A stretch of DNA of 64,000 nucleotides from Melampsora larici-populina 98AG31. Taxonomy: Eukaryota; Basidiomycota; Pucciniomycetes; Pucciniales; Melampsoraceae. Below the pieces are notes generated by a model. The model worked only from the letters and a program-made list of their open reading frames with translations. It was not told where the DNA came from and did no database searches. The stretch is taken from NCBI RefSeq assembly GCF_000204055.1, contig NW_006768788.1, positions 571,115 through 635,114 on the forward strand, read 5' to 3'. The translations under genes and the position numbers were made by a program. Positions 1 through 11,419 of the stretch are shown in pieces (within the stretch, counting starts at the first letter, position 1; the number at the start of each line of letters is the position of its first letter).

Positions 1-304
1 GGCCGCCAAGGGTGTTTCCCAATGCAGCCGACAGGATTCAATTCTCGCATTGGGGGCAGACGGACTGGGGTACTGGGTGGTTCGCAATGATGAGAGTTAC
101 GCTGGCTGGAGGCATGAAAGCCTGTGCATTCCGCAGATTTTGTTCCCAAACACGTACGGGATGTACAGACAAGTTGTAATATATCATATAATGGAAGTAG
201 AAATTTTGTTGAAGCGAGCTCGTTTCCTATCAACAAGAGTGAAATAATGAAATGAAAACGCGGAAAACAAGTGCATCCTCTCGCTATGGCTATGAAGTAC
301 TCGG

Positions 305-1868
305 TCAATCGTCCAGAGCCATAGGGCCCGCTCCTTCCAAAACCTGCATTTTTTCCCTGATCTCCTCATCAGACGGTAAGTCAAAAGTGACCCCTACGTC
401 AATGTCTACAAAGTACCCTTTCCCATCGAAAGTGGCGCGATCTTCGTCGTAAATGATCTTGTAGAACCTGGATAAACAATATACACCTCCAAGTTTTGAT
501 CAGCGTGCATCTTGCGCATCAGTCCGCATATAAAAAACTTACGCGGAAGCATACAAAGGCTCCTCCTGTGCCAATAGGTGCAGCTGGCTGTCCACTCGGT
601 GCCAGATATTGGCTGTGCCCCCGCCGGCTCGAACTGATTGAAAGATGCGAATCGCCTCACGTCGCTAGTGTCAGAACCATCAAATTGTCGTCAGTGATGA
701 CAACGAGATGATCGCCGCGGAAAACAAAAGGTGCTTACGAGGTAAGCGATACGGACTCGTTGAGTCCACGCCGTTTGAGCCCACAAGGTATCCACATCGC
801 GATGTTCTTCGGTCCTATTGCAATGTTTCGCAATCTGAACAAGGGGTGCTTGCGTCAGTAGTGTGTTGAAAGAAAAATGATAAAAACAAAGCACCCAATT
901 GGAAACACCCCAGTCACTTACTCGATGAGCAAGCCTCTTCAAGCTGGGGACCGTGCTGCCCTCGTTTTTGCGAATGTTATGCAACACCTGTTGCATAACA
1001 TCTGTCAGTAACTTCGACAGGACAATGAGACAGGAAGAGTGAGAGGACTCACTTCTTTGTGGAGACGTTCACGGGCGTGTTTACCCGCGTCCTTCACCAG
1101 TGTCGTGTACCGCTGGGTGGCCGCAACATCTTGAATGCCATTGACCACCGGGGGCAGTTGAGGAGTCGCCCAATCGCCAGGAATCTCTCTAATCTTTCTC
1201 TGTAGGTGTGATGTCAGAGCGCGAGAGTAGGGCCAAAGAGTGATAGTAGTTTGCTTACCTTGATGGTGTTAAAGAGGGAGTGAACTATCACGTCACCATT
1301 TGGTGACTTGAGTGCCGTATAACTGGCGATCTCGGCCAGTGACACACAGTCATAGGCGAAATGATACACCCGATCCTGTTTTGAAAGATAGGCATCACCA
1401 TCAATGACACACAAAACGGTAATCAATTGAGAAGGGGTAAGCTTACTTTGACCTTGTTGGAGTAATTCCAAGGTTCCGGCGCGCTTGGTGGGCCAGGCAA
1501 GGTGTTTGATGCCGCAGGTGGCTGAACAACCACTGGGCCATTTGCCCGTAGTGCATCCACCGCATCAGTGGCTTGGTCAAGCTTATTTGACACAGTGATA
1601 AACTTTTGGTCAAGCTTGTCTGACACAGACGCGAGATCCTCATCAACCTTATTGGTGAGGGTTGCGATCTCTTCCTCGACGCGGAGAGCCATAGTCGAGA
1701 GCTCCTGGTGGATGTGGTCAGACAGCACTATCATCTCGCGCTCGACTTTCAAGATCGCTGCCAAGATTCGATCGGTAGCTGCCCCATCACGGGAACCGGC
1801 GTCGTTTCCAAGCTGTTAACGGGAGTACGGATATCAGTAGAAGCAGCCGATGGGGCGGCACACGACAT
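305..1868 (-). CDS. second gene of the Plavaka-type element, function unknown
   Basis: I do not recognise a domain. The N-terminal exon (about 1819-1453) encodes a heptad-like coiled coil with repeated DKLDQ units and a Pro-rich end. It splices (GTAAGC donor at 1442) to an exon starting DRVYHFAYD. Further exons give KIREIPGDW (near 1190), VMQQVLHNIRKNEG (near 985), IAKHCNRTEEHRD (near 830), RREAIRIFQSVRAGGG (near 660) and a C-terminus RFYKIIYDEDRATF that ends in TGA at 305. Phases agree at most junctions. A possible start ATG at 1868 is in a different frame from the coiled-coil exon, so either a short intron or a 1-nt deletion near 1805 lies between. Position and orientation suggest an accessory protein of the element. 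Confidence 0.5.
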
Positions 1869-2382
1869 TGGTTTGAGGGCGAGATCGGTTGAGACTTACA
1901 CCCTCATTGGTCCCCCCATTGAGGCCACGTTGGGCATGCGCGAGTGCCGTAGCGCCTAAAGAGGGAGTTCCTTGAGGCACGGGTCATTTCCAAAACAATC
2001 AAGAACGGAAAGGAATGGTTACGGAAGGCTTACTGGGAACCCTTGGGGTCGATAGGGAGTACGGTTGGGCACGGGATGTTTGAGAAGACATGCTGCAAAC
2101 TAAACGATGTTCGATTATGGAGCCGTAGAAAGTGGATAATTTGAAAGTGAGTCTTAGATGACTTTCGAAATACAGAGGAAGAGAGAGCAGTCGAGGCGAG
2201 TGCAATTGTTGAACTCGCTCAAAAATCAATGAGGTGTTTTAAAGGAGAATTAAAGGTGAAGCTGTCTAAGAAGGACAACGGCGCAGCACCTGGCTCACGC
2301 GTCAAACCAGGGGTGAAGACCCCGGCTTGAAGCTGATTGGTCGACGGCCCAGGGGGCCCTCGCGCTGGTCCACACGCGAGCC

Positions 2383-2424
2383 TGCTCCAAGATTATTTCC
2401 TTGAAAGGAAATAATCTTGGAGCA
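2383..2424. repeat. perfect 42-nt palindrome
   Basis: Two 20-nt arms are exact reverse complements separated by 2 nt. It lies between the transposase stop (2542) and the second gene of the element, next to a GC-rich stretch (2270-2380). It could form a hairpin in either transcript, or be a remnant of an element end. Confidence 0.9.
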
Positions 2425-2541
2425 GACCAAAGGAATTTTGCAAAAACATTCAAACACAATGTTTTGCAAAGTGCTCAGTGGCATTGGCACGCGGAAGAAC
2501 AAGATTGCATTGCAAGTTGGAACTTTTCAAGAGCAAACCGA

Positions 2542-5500
2542 TCAATCGGATGCTGATTCTGAGTCTAATTCAGCCAGTGTCTGTTTTCCCTTCCCTTTAG
2601 GTACCCTCTTTTTCCGTGGTTTCACCGGGACAGATCGCCAAATGTGTAAACCTTGTTTCAGGGCTTCCAACCACTCAGCAGCAGTCTGCCTTCGAGTGCC
2701 CAAGTTCGCCACCTCGTGATGTACCTCAGCCGAGTAATGGCTCGCACTGTTGAGGATATAGTGGTCCGTTTGTTGATGGCTGACACTACTGACTGAGGTA
2801 GTGGTATCTTTCCTTTCGAGCCTTTGTTTGCGTCCATCAATTACTGAGCACAACGAGCGATGGCAGTTATGTTGTACGTTTAACAGACAGGCAATGTCCT
2901 GCGGACACACGGTCAGTGAGAACTCCCAAAACACTGGCAGGATGGAGACCCAAAGACTGACTGATAATTTCACCCATACTTGATGTTGTGTCCTGACAAG
3001 TTCGCGCATCCCATAAAAAGGCGATATCGGTCCCTTTTGAATGTCTTGCAGGAGAATGACGGTTGAGCTGGCGCTTACTCCTTCCGGTTTCCACATGGCC
3101 ACGACTTGCCCCACGGAGTGACCTCGCGCATTCTTTGGACAGTGTCCCTGTTAGTGTGTTGTTGAAACAGGTGGCGAGAAGGAAGACTATCTAACCTTAA
3201 CAAAGTCTGTCTTCTCGACCACTTGTCCGTTGCGCAATGTGACAGATGAGTGTTGTAGCCACACCACCCCGGGCGCTTCGCTAAGCAGATACACAGGCAC
3301 TTGCTCGTGTTCTGCCCTTTCATGACGCGCTGCAAGAGATTCAAGGTCAGTGGCAGCCGATGTAAGTGAAAGACTCCATACTTACGTCCCACCGCGAACA
3401 CAGACACCCGATCGAGTTTGGGATTGAGTCCAAACGCCTGAGATACTTCCGGCATGGTCTTCAGAAGTCCTTGCACTTTGGGACCTGCTGAAACCCGAGC
3501 TTGGAGCTCTTTGTCGACAAAGCTGTTCCCTGAAAGGAGAGCTCGCATGAGTTGATAATTATTGAAGGTGTTTGCGATATCTCGACCGGGGCTCATGCGG
3601 TTTGAATGGACTGAAGCGGCACGTAGAACCGCATTGTAACTCTCGAATTTCTCGGTCATGAATAATGACGGCGGTCCAAATCGTGCGATGGAGTCTTTCA
3701 AGTGCGTCAACATATGGAACTTGGGCTTGTTAACCCACTGAGCCGAAGTCATAATAAGCTGATAGTAAAAAACTAGAATCGCCTCTTCCATGTCTTGCAG
3801 GTAATTATCCATATGCACAATTTCGGTCTGGAAAACATGAGATCCTAGAAGGCACAACGATGTCCAAAGGTGCCGTTTGTTGCTGGGGATATGGTCAAAT
3901 AATACAAAGGGGACTGTTTGAAGGACCGTCCGGAACTCCTTTCCGACGAGGCTCTGGTAAAAATTAATGAGAGTAGTTGGCTGTATAGGCGGGATCTTCA
4001 AACCCTTCGTGTTGAAATCCCTCCACCGCGCCGAGAGTTCGCGGCAACGTGATGAGCCGGGTTTCAGAATTCCGAGCGACTTCATAGTATCTCTGAAGAG
4101 GTATTTTGCAATACCCAGTAGAAGAACATGAAAAGTCTCAATGGGAGTATCCCGATGCCCATTGAAACCTGTGATGACTCGGTCAGACAGGATGTTTGTA
4201 CGCATGGAAGATATTGAACACCGTGAACAAACCTTTTAACCTCAACATGGGGTTAAACAACCGCTCGCCCAGTTGGTCATTCAAACCTTCACAAAGCTGG
4301 TGCACATCACAGGTCTCAGGCGAGTCGTAAGCCAGGTGAACCTTTTTGATGAAGTAATCAAGCACCGAATCGCGAAATCCGTACTTTCGAGCTTCACTCT
4401 CAACCGCGGTTTTGCTGTGCGGCATCTGTGCCATTGCCCAGATGTCGTGAGCGCGAGCGCGAGTGACCTCCCAATCCCTTTGGGGCAAAGAGAACTGCAG
4501 TTGCCGCGACTGATTCGTCAGTCACATGTGTGTGTAAGAAGCAGGGTGACATAGAGAACCAGCGAAATGACCAACCTGTTCGCCATCTAAATCGACGCCG
4601 ATGAAATCAGAAACGTACTGTTCTGTTTTCTTCTCAATCATCTGGCCAACTTGCAAGTCACATATGCGACACGGCGTTAAAGTATTAGCTGGATTGGTTG
4701 TATTGCTGATTTCAGCGTGCATCGGGGAATCGCCCAAGTGGAATAGAACCACGACCATAACCAGGACTTCACTACCACTGACGTGGTCGTAAGCAAAAAA
4801 ACCGTTGGCACTGTGGTCACTGGGCCAAGAAAGAGCCAGAGGTCAAACTTGTTTATGAATCCACTGTTTGAAGAGGTAATTCAAGTAATGCTTACTTGAT
4901 ATCATCAACAGCCTTGTCCAGTAGTTCCAGCGCGGAGGCACAGTTCGAAGTGGCCAGGAAATGGATATTGTACTCCTGGTTGGTCATCCTTGGAGGTAGG
5001 CCGGCGAGGGTAAAAAAAACACTCATGTGTTTATTCCATTTCTTCCCGACATTCCCGGAAGTATTGTCAGAGTACAAGCTGATTGGGATGTGCTTGATGA
5101 CGCGACCTTGGGCTTGCTCACGCCAAGGATTGGTCATCGGTAAAGGCCGATGCCCGATTGGCGAGTCTTCTAAATGAAAGACATCATCAGGCCGGACGTT
5201 AAAGGCCACCACACAAACATAACATAACATGGTTAAAAAAGGGCCCACGAGATATATGACCCCCACAGCGATCAGCAAGGGCCGTGCCGTCTTCTAAGAT
5301 GATGTTGGCGGTTCCTCGCCAGAAATCCTTCACATCAATTGTTTGGAAATCCATCGAGTCAAAACAAGGTTCGGCCGGGATGCACAACTTGAGCAGTAAT
5401 GGGTGTTCTGGATCCTCTTGAACGCTCGCCGGGAGGCATTTGGCCAGGGTCTTTCCATGTTGCTGATAAAAAAACGCCGGCACTACAACCGCTTGCGAAA

Positions 5501-6700
5501 CGGTTTGCACTGGTTCGTATATGAACCAGTGTTTGCCACGTGATACCACCATTGGCACCCGCATGTCTCGGGAGAACCCTTCGCGCCATTTTTGCGACTG
5601 AGACAACCGGTTGATGGGATCTAGCGTGGTGTTTGTCGGCAACTCGGGCAGAACAACCAGGTGCGGGCTTACCAAAGGATTGGCAAGTTCCTGCAACACC
5701 AAAGCGTTGGGTGTCAATGTGACCATCAACGCTCATGAAGAAGAGTAAACGGACGGAGGACCCACATTACTGACAATTGTCTGAACTTTCAACCCAAATA
5801 CCGGGGTGCCGTGAGGACTGATCCGCTCGGAGACCCGCAGACCAAGATTGTTCTTTAGCTTTTTACTTAAAGCACGTAATGCCCCCCATTCAGGAAGACG
5901 AACAAGGCATATCTGGAGAATTGAACGGATTCGGTGGTATTGGGAGCGTGATAGGATGTTTCGAGTAGATCCAATAATCAATAACCCTACGAGGTGCTTT
6001 GGTGGAGAATGAATAATTGGATGAACGTGTTATATACGGAATTATTTTGTCGAACACGAAGACATCAGGATAAAGAATTGCGAGCTAGCTGACCTCTTTC
6101 TTCTTAAACGGGTACCATTGGGAAGCCTCTTCCACAGGCATCGTGGACGTGCGCAAATCCGCTTCCAGGGCGGCCGCATCAATTGCCTCGTCGCCCTCTT
6201 CACCCCACATATCTTCTTCCATGACCCTAAAAGCCTCAGCAAGCTTTTGAAGGTCAACTTCTCCATCGGAGTCATCTGAATCGGAAATCTGACGCTCCTC
6301 CGCCATTGCGAGAGTGTGAAGCGCAGTGAAAGGAGAGGGAGCCCTTTCTGGAGTATCAGAGCGAGAGGTGATTTCATCAAAGATGTTATCTTGGACAGGA
6401 GCGGGCGAGATGGCACCGGGTGGGTCTGGCTCTTGGAGGCCAGGCATCATCATGTTTTCAGCAGCTTGACGAGCGTTGTAGCGCGCCACAGCTTCCAGGT
6501 GTTTCGCCGAGTGTGAGTGGGGGCCATAGTCTTCCATGCCCTTCCGTCCGCACACTAAACACTTCCAGTTGGACACAGAGGGCACTTTTGAGAGCTGTTG
6601 GAAATCTGCAATTTTTTGAGAGATGTCACCACCCCACACACTCAAAAGCAGTTCGAATCAACAAAAACATACATGGGTTAGGAGGATGATTGTGAGCCAT
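2542..6700 (-). CDS. Plavaka/CACTA-like transposase (multi-exon)
   Basis: Cut-and-paste transposase, expected in the nucleus. Exon 1 (6700-6673) starts at an ATG and joins in phase to exon 2 (6605-6094), which carries a Cys-Cys/His zinc finger (WKCLVCGRKG, then HSHSAKHLEA) followed by an acidic linker ending in WYPFKKKE. Later exons carry blocks known from Plavaka proteins: ELANPLVSPHL (near 5690), the GNVGKKWNKHMSVFFTLAG block (near 5040), the GDSPMHAEI block (near 4720), HVLLLGIAKYLFRD and KPKFHMLTHLKDSI (4205-3500), and a C-terminal QHNCHRSLC block (near 2860). An intron spanning about 5756-5690 joins VQTIVSN to ELANP in phase. The exon 2 to exon 3 junction near 6094-5980 does not resolve in phase, so an indel there is possible. 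No in-frame stop was found inside the recognisable blocks, unlike the hAT and MULE copies in this window. Confidence 0.8.
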
Positions 6701-7019
6701 TTCGAGAGGCGCGGTCAACGTGAGGTTGCTTGTGTGAGTTGATTTGGGTGGGAAGTTGGGATTCTTGGCTGACGACAAACAAACGTGGGTCAGGGCATAT
6801 CAACATGGATTATGTTGAGAAAAATAGTCGATGAACGAACGCAATTGGCCAGAAGAGAGGAAATGGTGCAGGAAATTTCGGTGGAATTGAGTGCGTGCGT
6901 GTTTCAAAAATCAAACGGACACGGTTTAAGAAAAACAACAATGATCTTACCGCCCGGGGTCAGTTGCTTGACTGGATGAGAAATGCCATCAAACCCCAAG
7001 GAGAAACCGGTGAGGTCCA

Positions 7020-7928
7020 CTCTGCTGCCGAGAGGCTGTGTTACTCTGACTCGAGGTGCGTGTCAAGGTTGTAATAGAAGGCTTTCGTGCTGAGGCGTTT
7101 CAGCTGTTTCATCTGGCTGCATCATGCTCCAAACGCATCTTTCATGCGTGGCTGATCACGATGTGATTGTTTGGACGTGATCTCATGCTTTCTTCTGCGA
7201 TGTGACCTTGACATGCGTTTTGTTTCGAGAGATGTCTCAGGGTGTGCGTGTTGATCTCAACACCTTGTTGTTTGGTATACTCAACAACTTCCCACACACT
7301 GACTCCTTGCGCGCAGTGGGAGGAAACCCAAAGGAAACTACTTTTTGTATAATACAAACACGATGTTTGGAAAGAACAAACACCCACCCTGAGATTCCTT
7401 CCTCTGGTGTTTGGGATCTATCGCCAAGGCCCCCCCCCTCGGCCAGAAGGCGGCCGGTGGGCTGGATCGCGAACATTGGGGCAGCAGGTGGATGCGGGGC
7501 GACCCATGGGCGGCCCCCGGCGAGGCGCCACGCTGCATTTTGGCCAGGGGGGCATCGGAGGGGCCGACCGTGCCAGGGCATGCCTGGGGCGACCACTGCC
7601 TGGCCAGCAGGCGAGAGTAGGGCCAGCACTTGACCCGACCATGTGCAGACCAAGGTCGGGACTCAAAGTACCCCCGTGGTGTACTCATATGACCGGCCAG
7701 GGCTACAATCACTCGGACTCGGGGTAGACGGAGCTAGCCCCGATACCAGGTACTTTTAGCAACCCGGAGAACACAAACTGAAAGCTTGGATCAAGGCTGG
7801 TTGCCAATTTTGTTTGGCATATCAGATGTTGAGCTTCAAAGAGTTGGGATTGAGGTTTGTACAAAAAATGAGTGAGCGTGATTGTGTGTGTTCAACATTT
7901 TTTCTTGAATAATGAAAGACATCAATTA
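7020..7928. other. non-coding stretch with GC-rich block 7420-7740
   Basis: No convincing gene. From about 7420 to 7740 the sequence is strongly GC-rich with repeated GGCC/GCCAGG words, so open reading frames appear in many frames at once. This is a composition effect and not coding evidence. It resembles the GC-rich subterminal blocks of the hAT elements in this window, but I found no matching terminal repeats. Confidence 0.5.
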
Positions 7929-8581
7929 CAGCCCTTTGCATAATTGATGACTTTGAAGAAAAAAAAACCTCGAGTTTTTTTCAACCCTGGGCCAGCAACG
8001 CAGGTGTTGCGTGTTGCGCTGCGCCTGCGTTGCGGTTTTTCTGACCGCAGCGCAACATAGAATCAAATTCTAGGTTGCGGCCTGACCCGCAGTGCAACAT
8101 CATTTGTCAAATCGATGGATTTTTTGGGCCGCAACAACATTTGTTGCGTTGCTGCCCAAAAAAAATCACAGTTCGGCGTTTTTTTGGCGCTGTTGCGCCT
8201 GTTGTGTTGCGCGACGGTCAAGGCGCCGCGCAACCTGACCTCACCATTTGTTGTTGCGGTACTTACCGCAGCGCAGCATGTAATGCAGGTTTGTGCTGCG
8301 TGTTGCGGAGCAACGCACCAAAAAACACTCGTGTTGCGGTGCGTTGCGTTGCTGGCACAGGGTTGTTTTTTTGGAAAGTGACCGAGTTTTGTCAACAAGC
8401 TGCTGGGTTTTTCAAAAAGTCAGTGAGTTTTTTTTGGAAACCTGGCCCAGTAATTCTAAAAGAGAAAGAGCTCGCTCAGTTTTTGAAAAACTCAATGAGT
8501 TTTTGAAAAAAACTCGCAGGTTTTTTTTGAAAACTCAAGTGTTTTCTCTTTTTCCAAAGTCATCAATTCTGCAAAGGGCTG
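7929..8581. mobile_element. TA-flanked miniature element (Tc1/mariner-like MITE), interrupted
   Basis: Inverted termini begin CAGCCCTTTGCA and continue with an AATTGATGACTTTG-like stretch at both ends (about 30 bp of similarity). Both ends are flanked by TA (7927-7928 and 8582-8583), the mariner-type target duplication. The element is split by a second miniature (7982-8365), leaving about 269 bp of its own sequence. It has no coding capacity. Confidence 0.75.
7982..8365. mobile_element. hAT-like miniature element nested in a TA-flanked MITE
   Basis: Ends are near-perfect inverted repeats: CAACCCTGGGCCAGCAACGCA on the left and the complement of CAACCCTGTGCCAGCAACGCA on the right. A run of at least seven T flanks both sides and could be the target duplication. 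The interior is rich in GTTGCG/CGCAAC words and partly palindromic, like the subterminal blocks of the full hAT element at 47026-51723. Non-coding. Confidence 0.7.
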
Positions 8582-10288
8582 TATGTATGAGTTTTTATTG
8601 ATTAAGATGTTTAGAGTCAAGCGTGCAAAGGGACACATCTTGTGAGGACTTGGAGTTGTGAATGTGGTACTCAAAAAAATTGTATCATCGTCAGACTCTT
8701 GCCGGTTGAAAGAAGTTTTATTTACAATTCTTCAACTCGTCTACCTCCATATGCAAACGTTTTTGAACTTGAAATCTTGAAAAAAAGTGAGATTTATAAT
8801 TACTTTGCATCTTTCGTAGTCCCACTTCTGTTCGGTCAGAATTCTTTTTGTGGAATTCAGAAAATCGGAAGGCCAACAAGTTTCTCAGATTTCAATCAGA
8901 AGCTACCCTTCTACTTCACAAGATTTTCTATATCTTTTTCAGCTGTATGAACCACTAATTTGGAATATGAAGAGGTTAGCATACTTATTCTTTTCCATGA
9001 AGCCTAAGGGTAAGTTGAGCAAATTCTAAGAGTCACGGCTTTGATGTTCATTGTCATCACAAGTCTAACTGACAAATCAATGTTAAAGACTCCATAAGGC
9101 ATCGAAATTAAGTAATAGTCTTTGATAGATATCTCATTTCTATAGATTAGCAAGCAACCTAAGAAGCGTGTGACACGAGGAAAACAGACGTTGACATGGC
9201 TCCGTGAGTCGAGGTATATCTGTCTCTCGGAGATCATCGTCTTGATATGTCCAGTAGGTCTAAATTCGATGTGCATGGTATTCTCCTCTTCTCCGGAAAG
9301 ATTTCAATTTTACCCATCCGCCAGATATAAAGGATTTCGTGCAAATGATTGCTTGCACCTGGGCCATGGATCATGATACAAGGGATGTAGCAGACAGGAA
9401 TATAGATTGGCACATTGACTCATATGCCAAAAAGATGTCTCTATTTGATGACCAGATCCCTGCCCGTTTGAGTGATCAATGTATCTTCCTTACTGCATGA
9501 TTTCATGCGCTGTAAACAACTACTCGAACTGGACACACTTTGGCTGTCCTTGACTTCTTATCTGAAATGACCATAATGGACGCTACCCACCATAACTTTT
9601 TGATGGACCCATCGCAAAAAGTTGTGCAAGCTAGAAGCAAAAGCAAAGCTGGCGCCAAAGCCTGTCTCATCAAGTGACATGCAAGATAATTTGAATCGAA
9701 TGTAGATATTAAACATGGCTCAAGAACGCTTAAGCTTAAAGTTAAATGTACGGGACAATATCTTCATGACAGCTAGTAAATAGTCAGTAGGGTTATATAC
9801 TTGATGTTTGTACACAAAGGAAGGGAGATGACAGTGAATAAGAGTAGATCGTAACTTGGTCAAATGTGATTACATGAAAAGAAGGTTACTTTCAAGGTCC
9901 AATCAGAAAAAAATGTATGAAGAGTAAGAAGACAAGATCCGATCTAAGGAATAGAAAGATATATCAATAAGAAGATGACTCCAATGATTAGCATGAAAGT
10001 CGGCATAGATCAGAATCAGAACTCTTCCTTTCATTTGTGAAAGCAGTTTGTAATTGTTTTATATTAGTTAATGGCTAAGGTTATATGTAAAATTTAGAGT
10101 TAACTGTTCAACTGTTCTGAGTGATGAACTCAAAGGACGTAAATCCGAGCAAGAGTTAATGAGGCAGGTTTCGTAGTAGAACTATGCTCCTGAGTTGACT
10201 GTGAATGACGGTGAGCTTGGAGGAGCCTACAAGATAAAACATTAACACATAAGTCATATGAACACTAAGATGAAATCACTGCATAAAG
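8582..10288. other. intergenic, no supported gene
   Basis: AT-rich sequence with only short open frames in several phases. I see no domain, splice-consistent exon chain, RNA gene or clear terminal repeat. It may contain the 3' flank of the gene at 10289-11405. Confidence 0.5.
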
Positions 10289-11405
10289 TCAGCATCTCTT
10301 CACCTGTAGATCCCATTCAACTCTGTGTCTCCGGTGTTCCTGCTCCTTTGTGGATGTTGGCAATCGACTTAAGCCGGCCAGATGCCTGGCTCGAGCTCTT
10401 GAACTTGATTCGGCTAGAGAGCTCAGCCAGGCTCCCATCTCGTCCGTCAACTCGTGCAACTTTTCGTGGTCTCGTTCTTGAGCTGGCCAGCGGTCACAAG
10501 GCGGAGCTACGAGGATAGGTTCTTGGGGACAGGGGGTCTGAGCGATTGTGAAGACGGATCCATTAGAATGTGAGCGAGTATGGCGCTGGGGATCACGCTG
10601 AAGTCTAGAACGACGCCGGCTAGGCTGAGAGGATTCGGATGGCGGATTGAAAGACACAGGCGAAATGGAACAAGGTCGACTGATATCAGGAGTAGGGGGC
10701 TTTGAAAAGAATGGAGCACTTTGACTGTGAACAATTGAAGGTTTGAGGCTACTGTAGGAGCGTAGGGTGCGAAGAAGTTTTGGCCGAAGACCACGAGATT
10801 GATCGGTACTGTTGGTGATATTAAGCGTGGAAGGTTCCGAACAAAGTGATCTCTGTAGATCTATGGTTTGGCGACGCACAAAGGCTGGCGCGTGTGGGTC
10901 GTCAAAGACTCGGCTCGAATGACAAGAGAACAGCTTAGTCAGGTACGGCTTCCGGTTTTCTTCCGATCCAGATGGGTTCTTTGTTGAACGGAATGCAAAG
11001 ACGCGGACGTTGCAGAGAGAGGCAAACGCGATAAATCGATTGGATTTCATCAATGTTGTCATCACAGATTTTGCGCATGGAACGCTAAAGATATCTAATC
11101 ATGAACGACGCACGCACCTTTCCAAAATGGTATTGTGGCATCATACGGCAACTTGAAAGTTGTGATGAAATTGCAAGAGCAATGGACAACGAAATCCAAG
11201 GCACCAGAAGACTGGATGAAGGCAGTCCCAGTCGAGGGCTCCTGTCGGCTAGATGATGACTAACTTGAGACGGGTGGAATGAAGCGAGAAGAGGTTGAGG
11301 GAGATAGAGCTGAGCTCGCGAGCCCGCTGGAGCCGAGGGCAAGTTTCGAAAGGGGTTAAGGTTGTAGGTTAAACCGATTCGAGGGATGGTTACTTTTGTA
11401 GATTG
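10289..11405 (-). CDS. hypothetical protein, low-complexity C-terminus, unusual gene model
   Basis: Not recognised. The long 3' exon (11085 region to 10289) is Ser/Pro/Arg-rich with a charged, helix-forming C-terminus. Upstream, a 41-codon stretch (FIQSSGALDFVVHC to ATIPFWK) joins it in frame if 23 nt with GT and AG ends (about 11120-11098) are removed. The stretch before that (IPRIGLTYNLNPFRNLP) joins in frame if another 23-nt GT-AG segment (about 11269-11247) is removed. The start codon was not found; an acceptor-like CAG lies near 11406. An alternative is one open frame through 11414-11085 whose composition looks less protein-like. Overall coding status is uncertain. Confidence 0.4.
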
Positions 11406-11419
11406 TGCTGACAAGACAG

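Larger units (their letters stand above)
305..6700 (-). mobile_element. Plavaka-type (CACTA-like) DNA transposon, coding part
   Basis: A transposase gene (2542-6700) and a second gene (305-1868) lie on the same strand with about 700 bp between them, the two-gene layout of a CACTA-like element. The transposase has the block order of the basidiomycete Plavaka group. I could not find terminal inverted repeats or a target duplication on either side, so the element limits are unknown, and the left end may lie outside the window. The coordinates given are those of the coding part only. Confidence 0.75.

Noticed and set aside
7237..7712. Several overlapping open frames of 80-140 codons on both strands
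   Set aside because: The block is very GC-rich, so stops are rare in every frame. No domain, no splice consistency.
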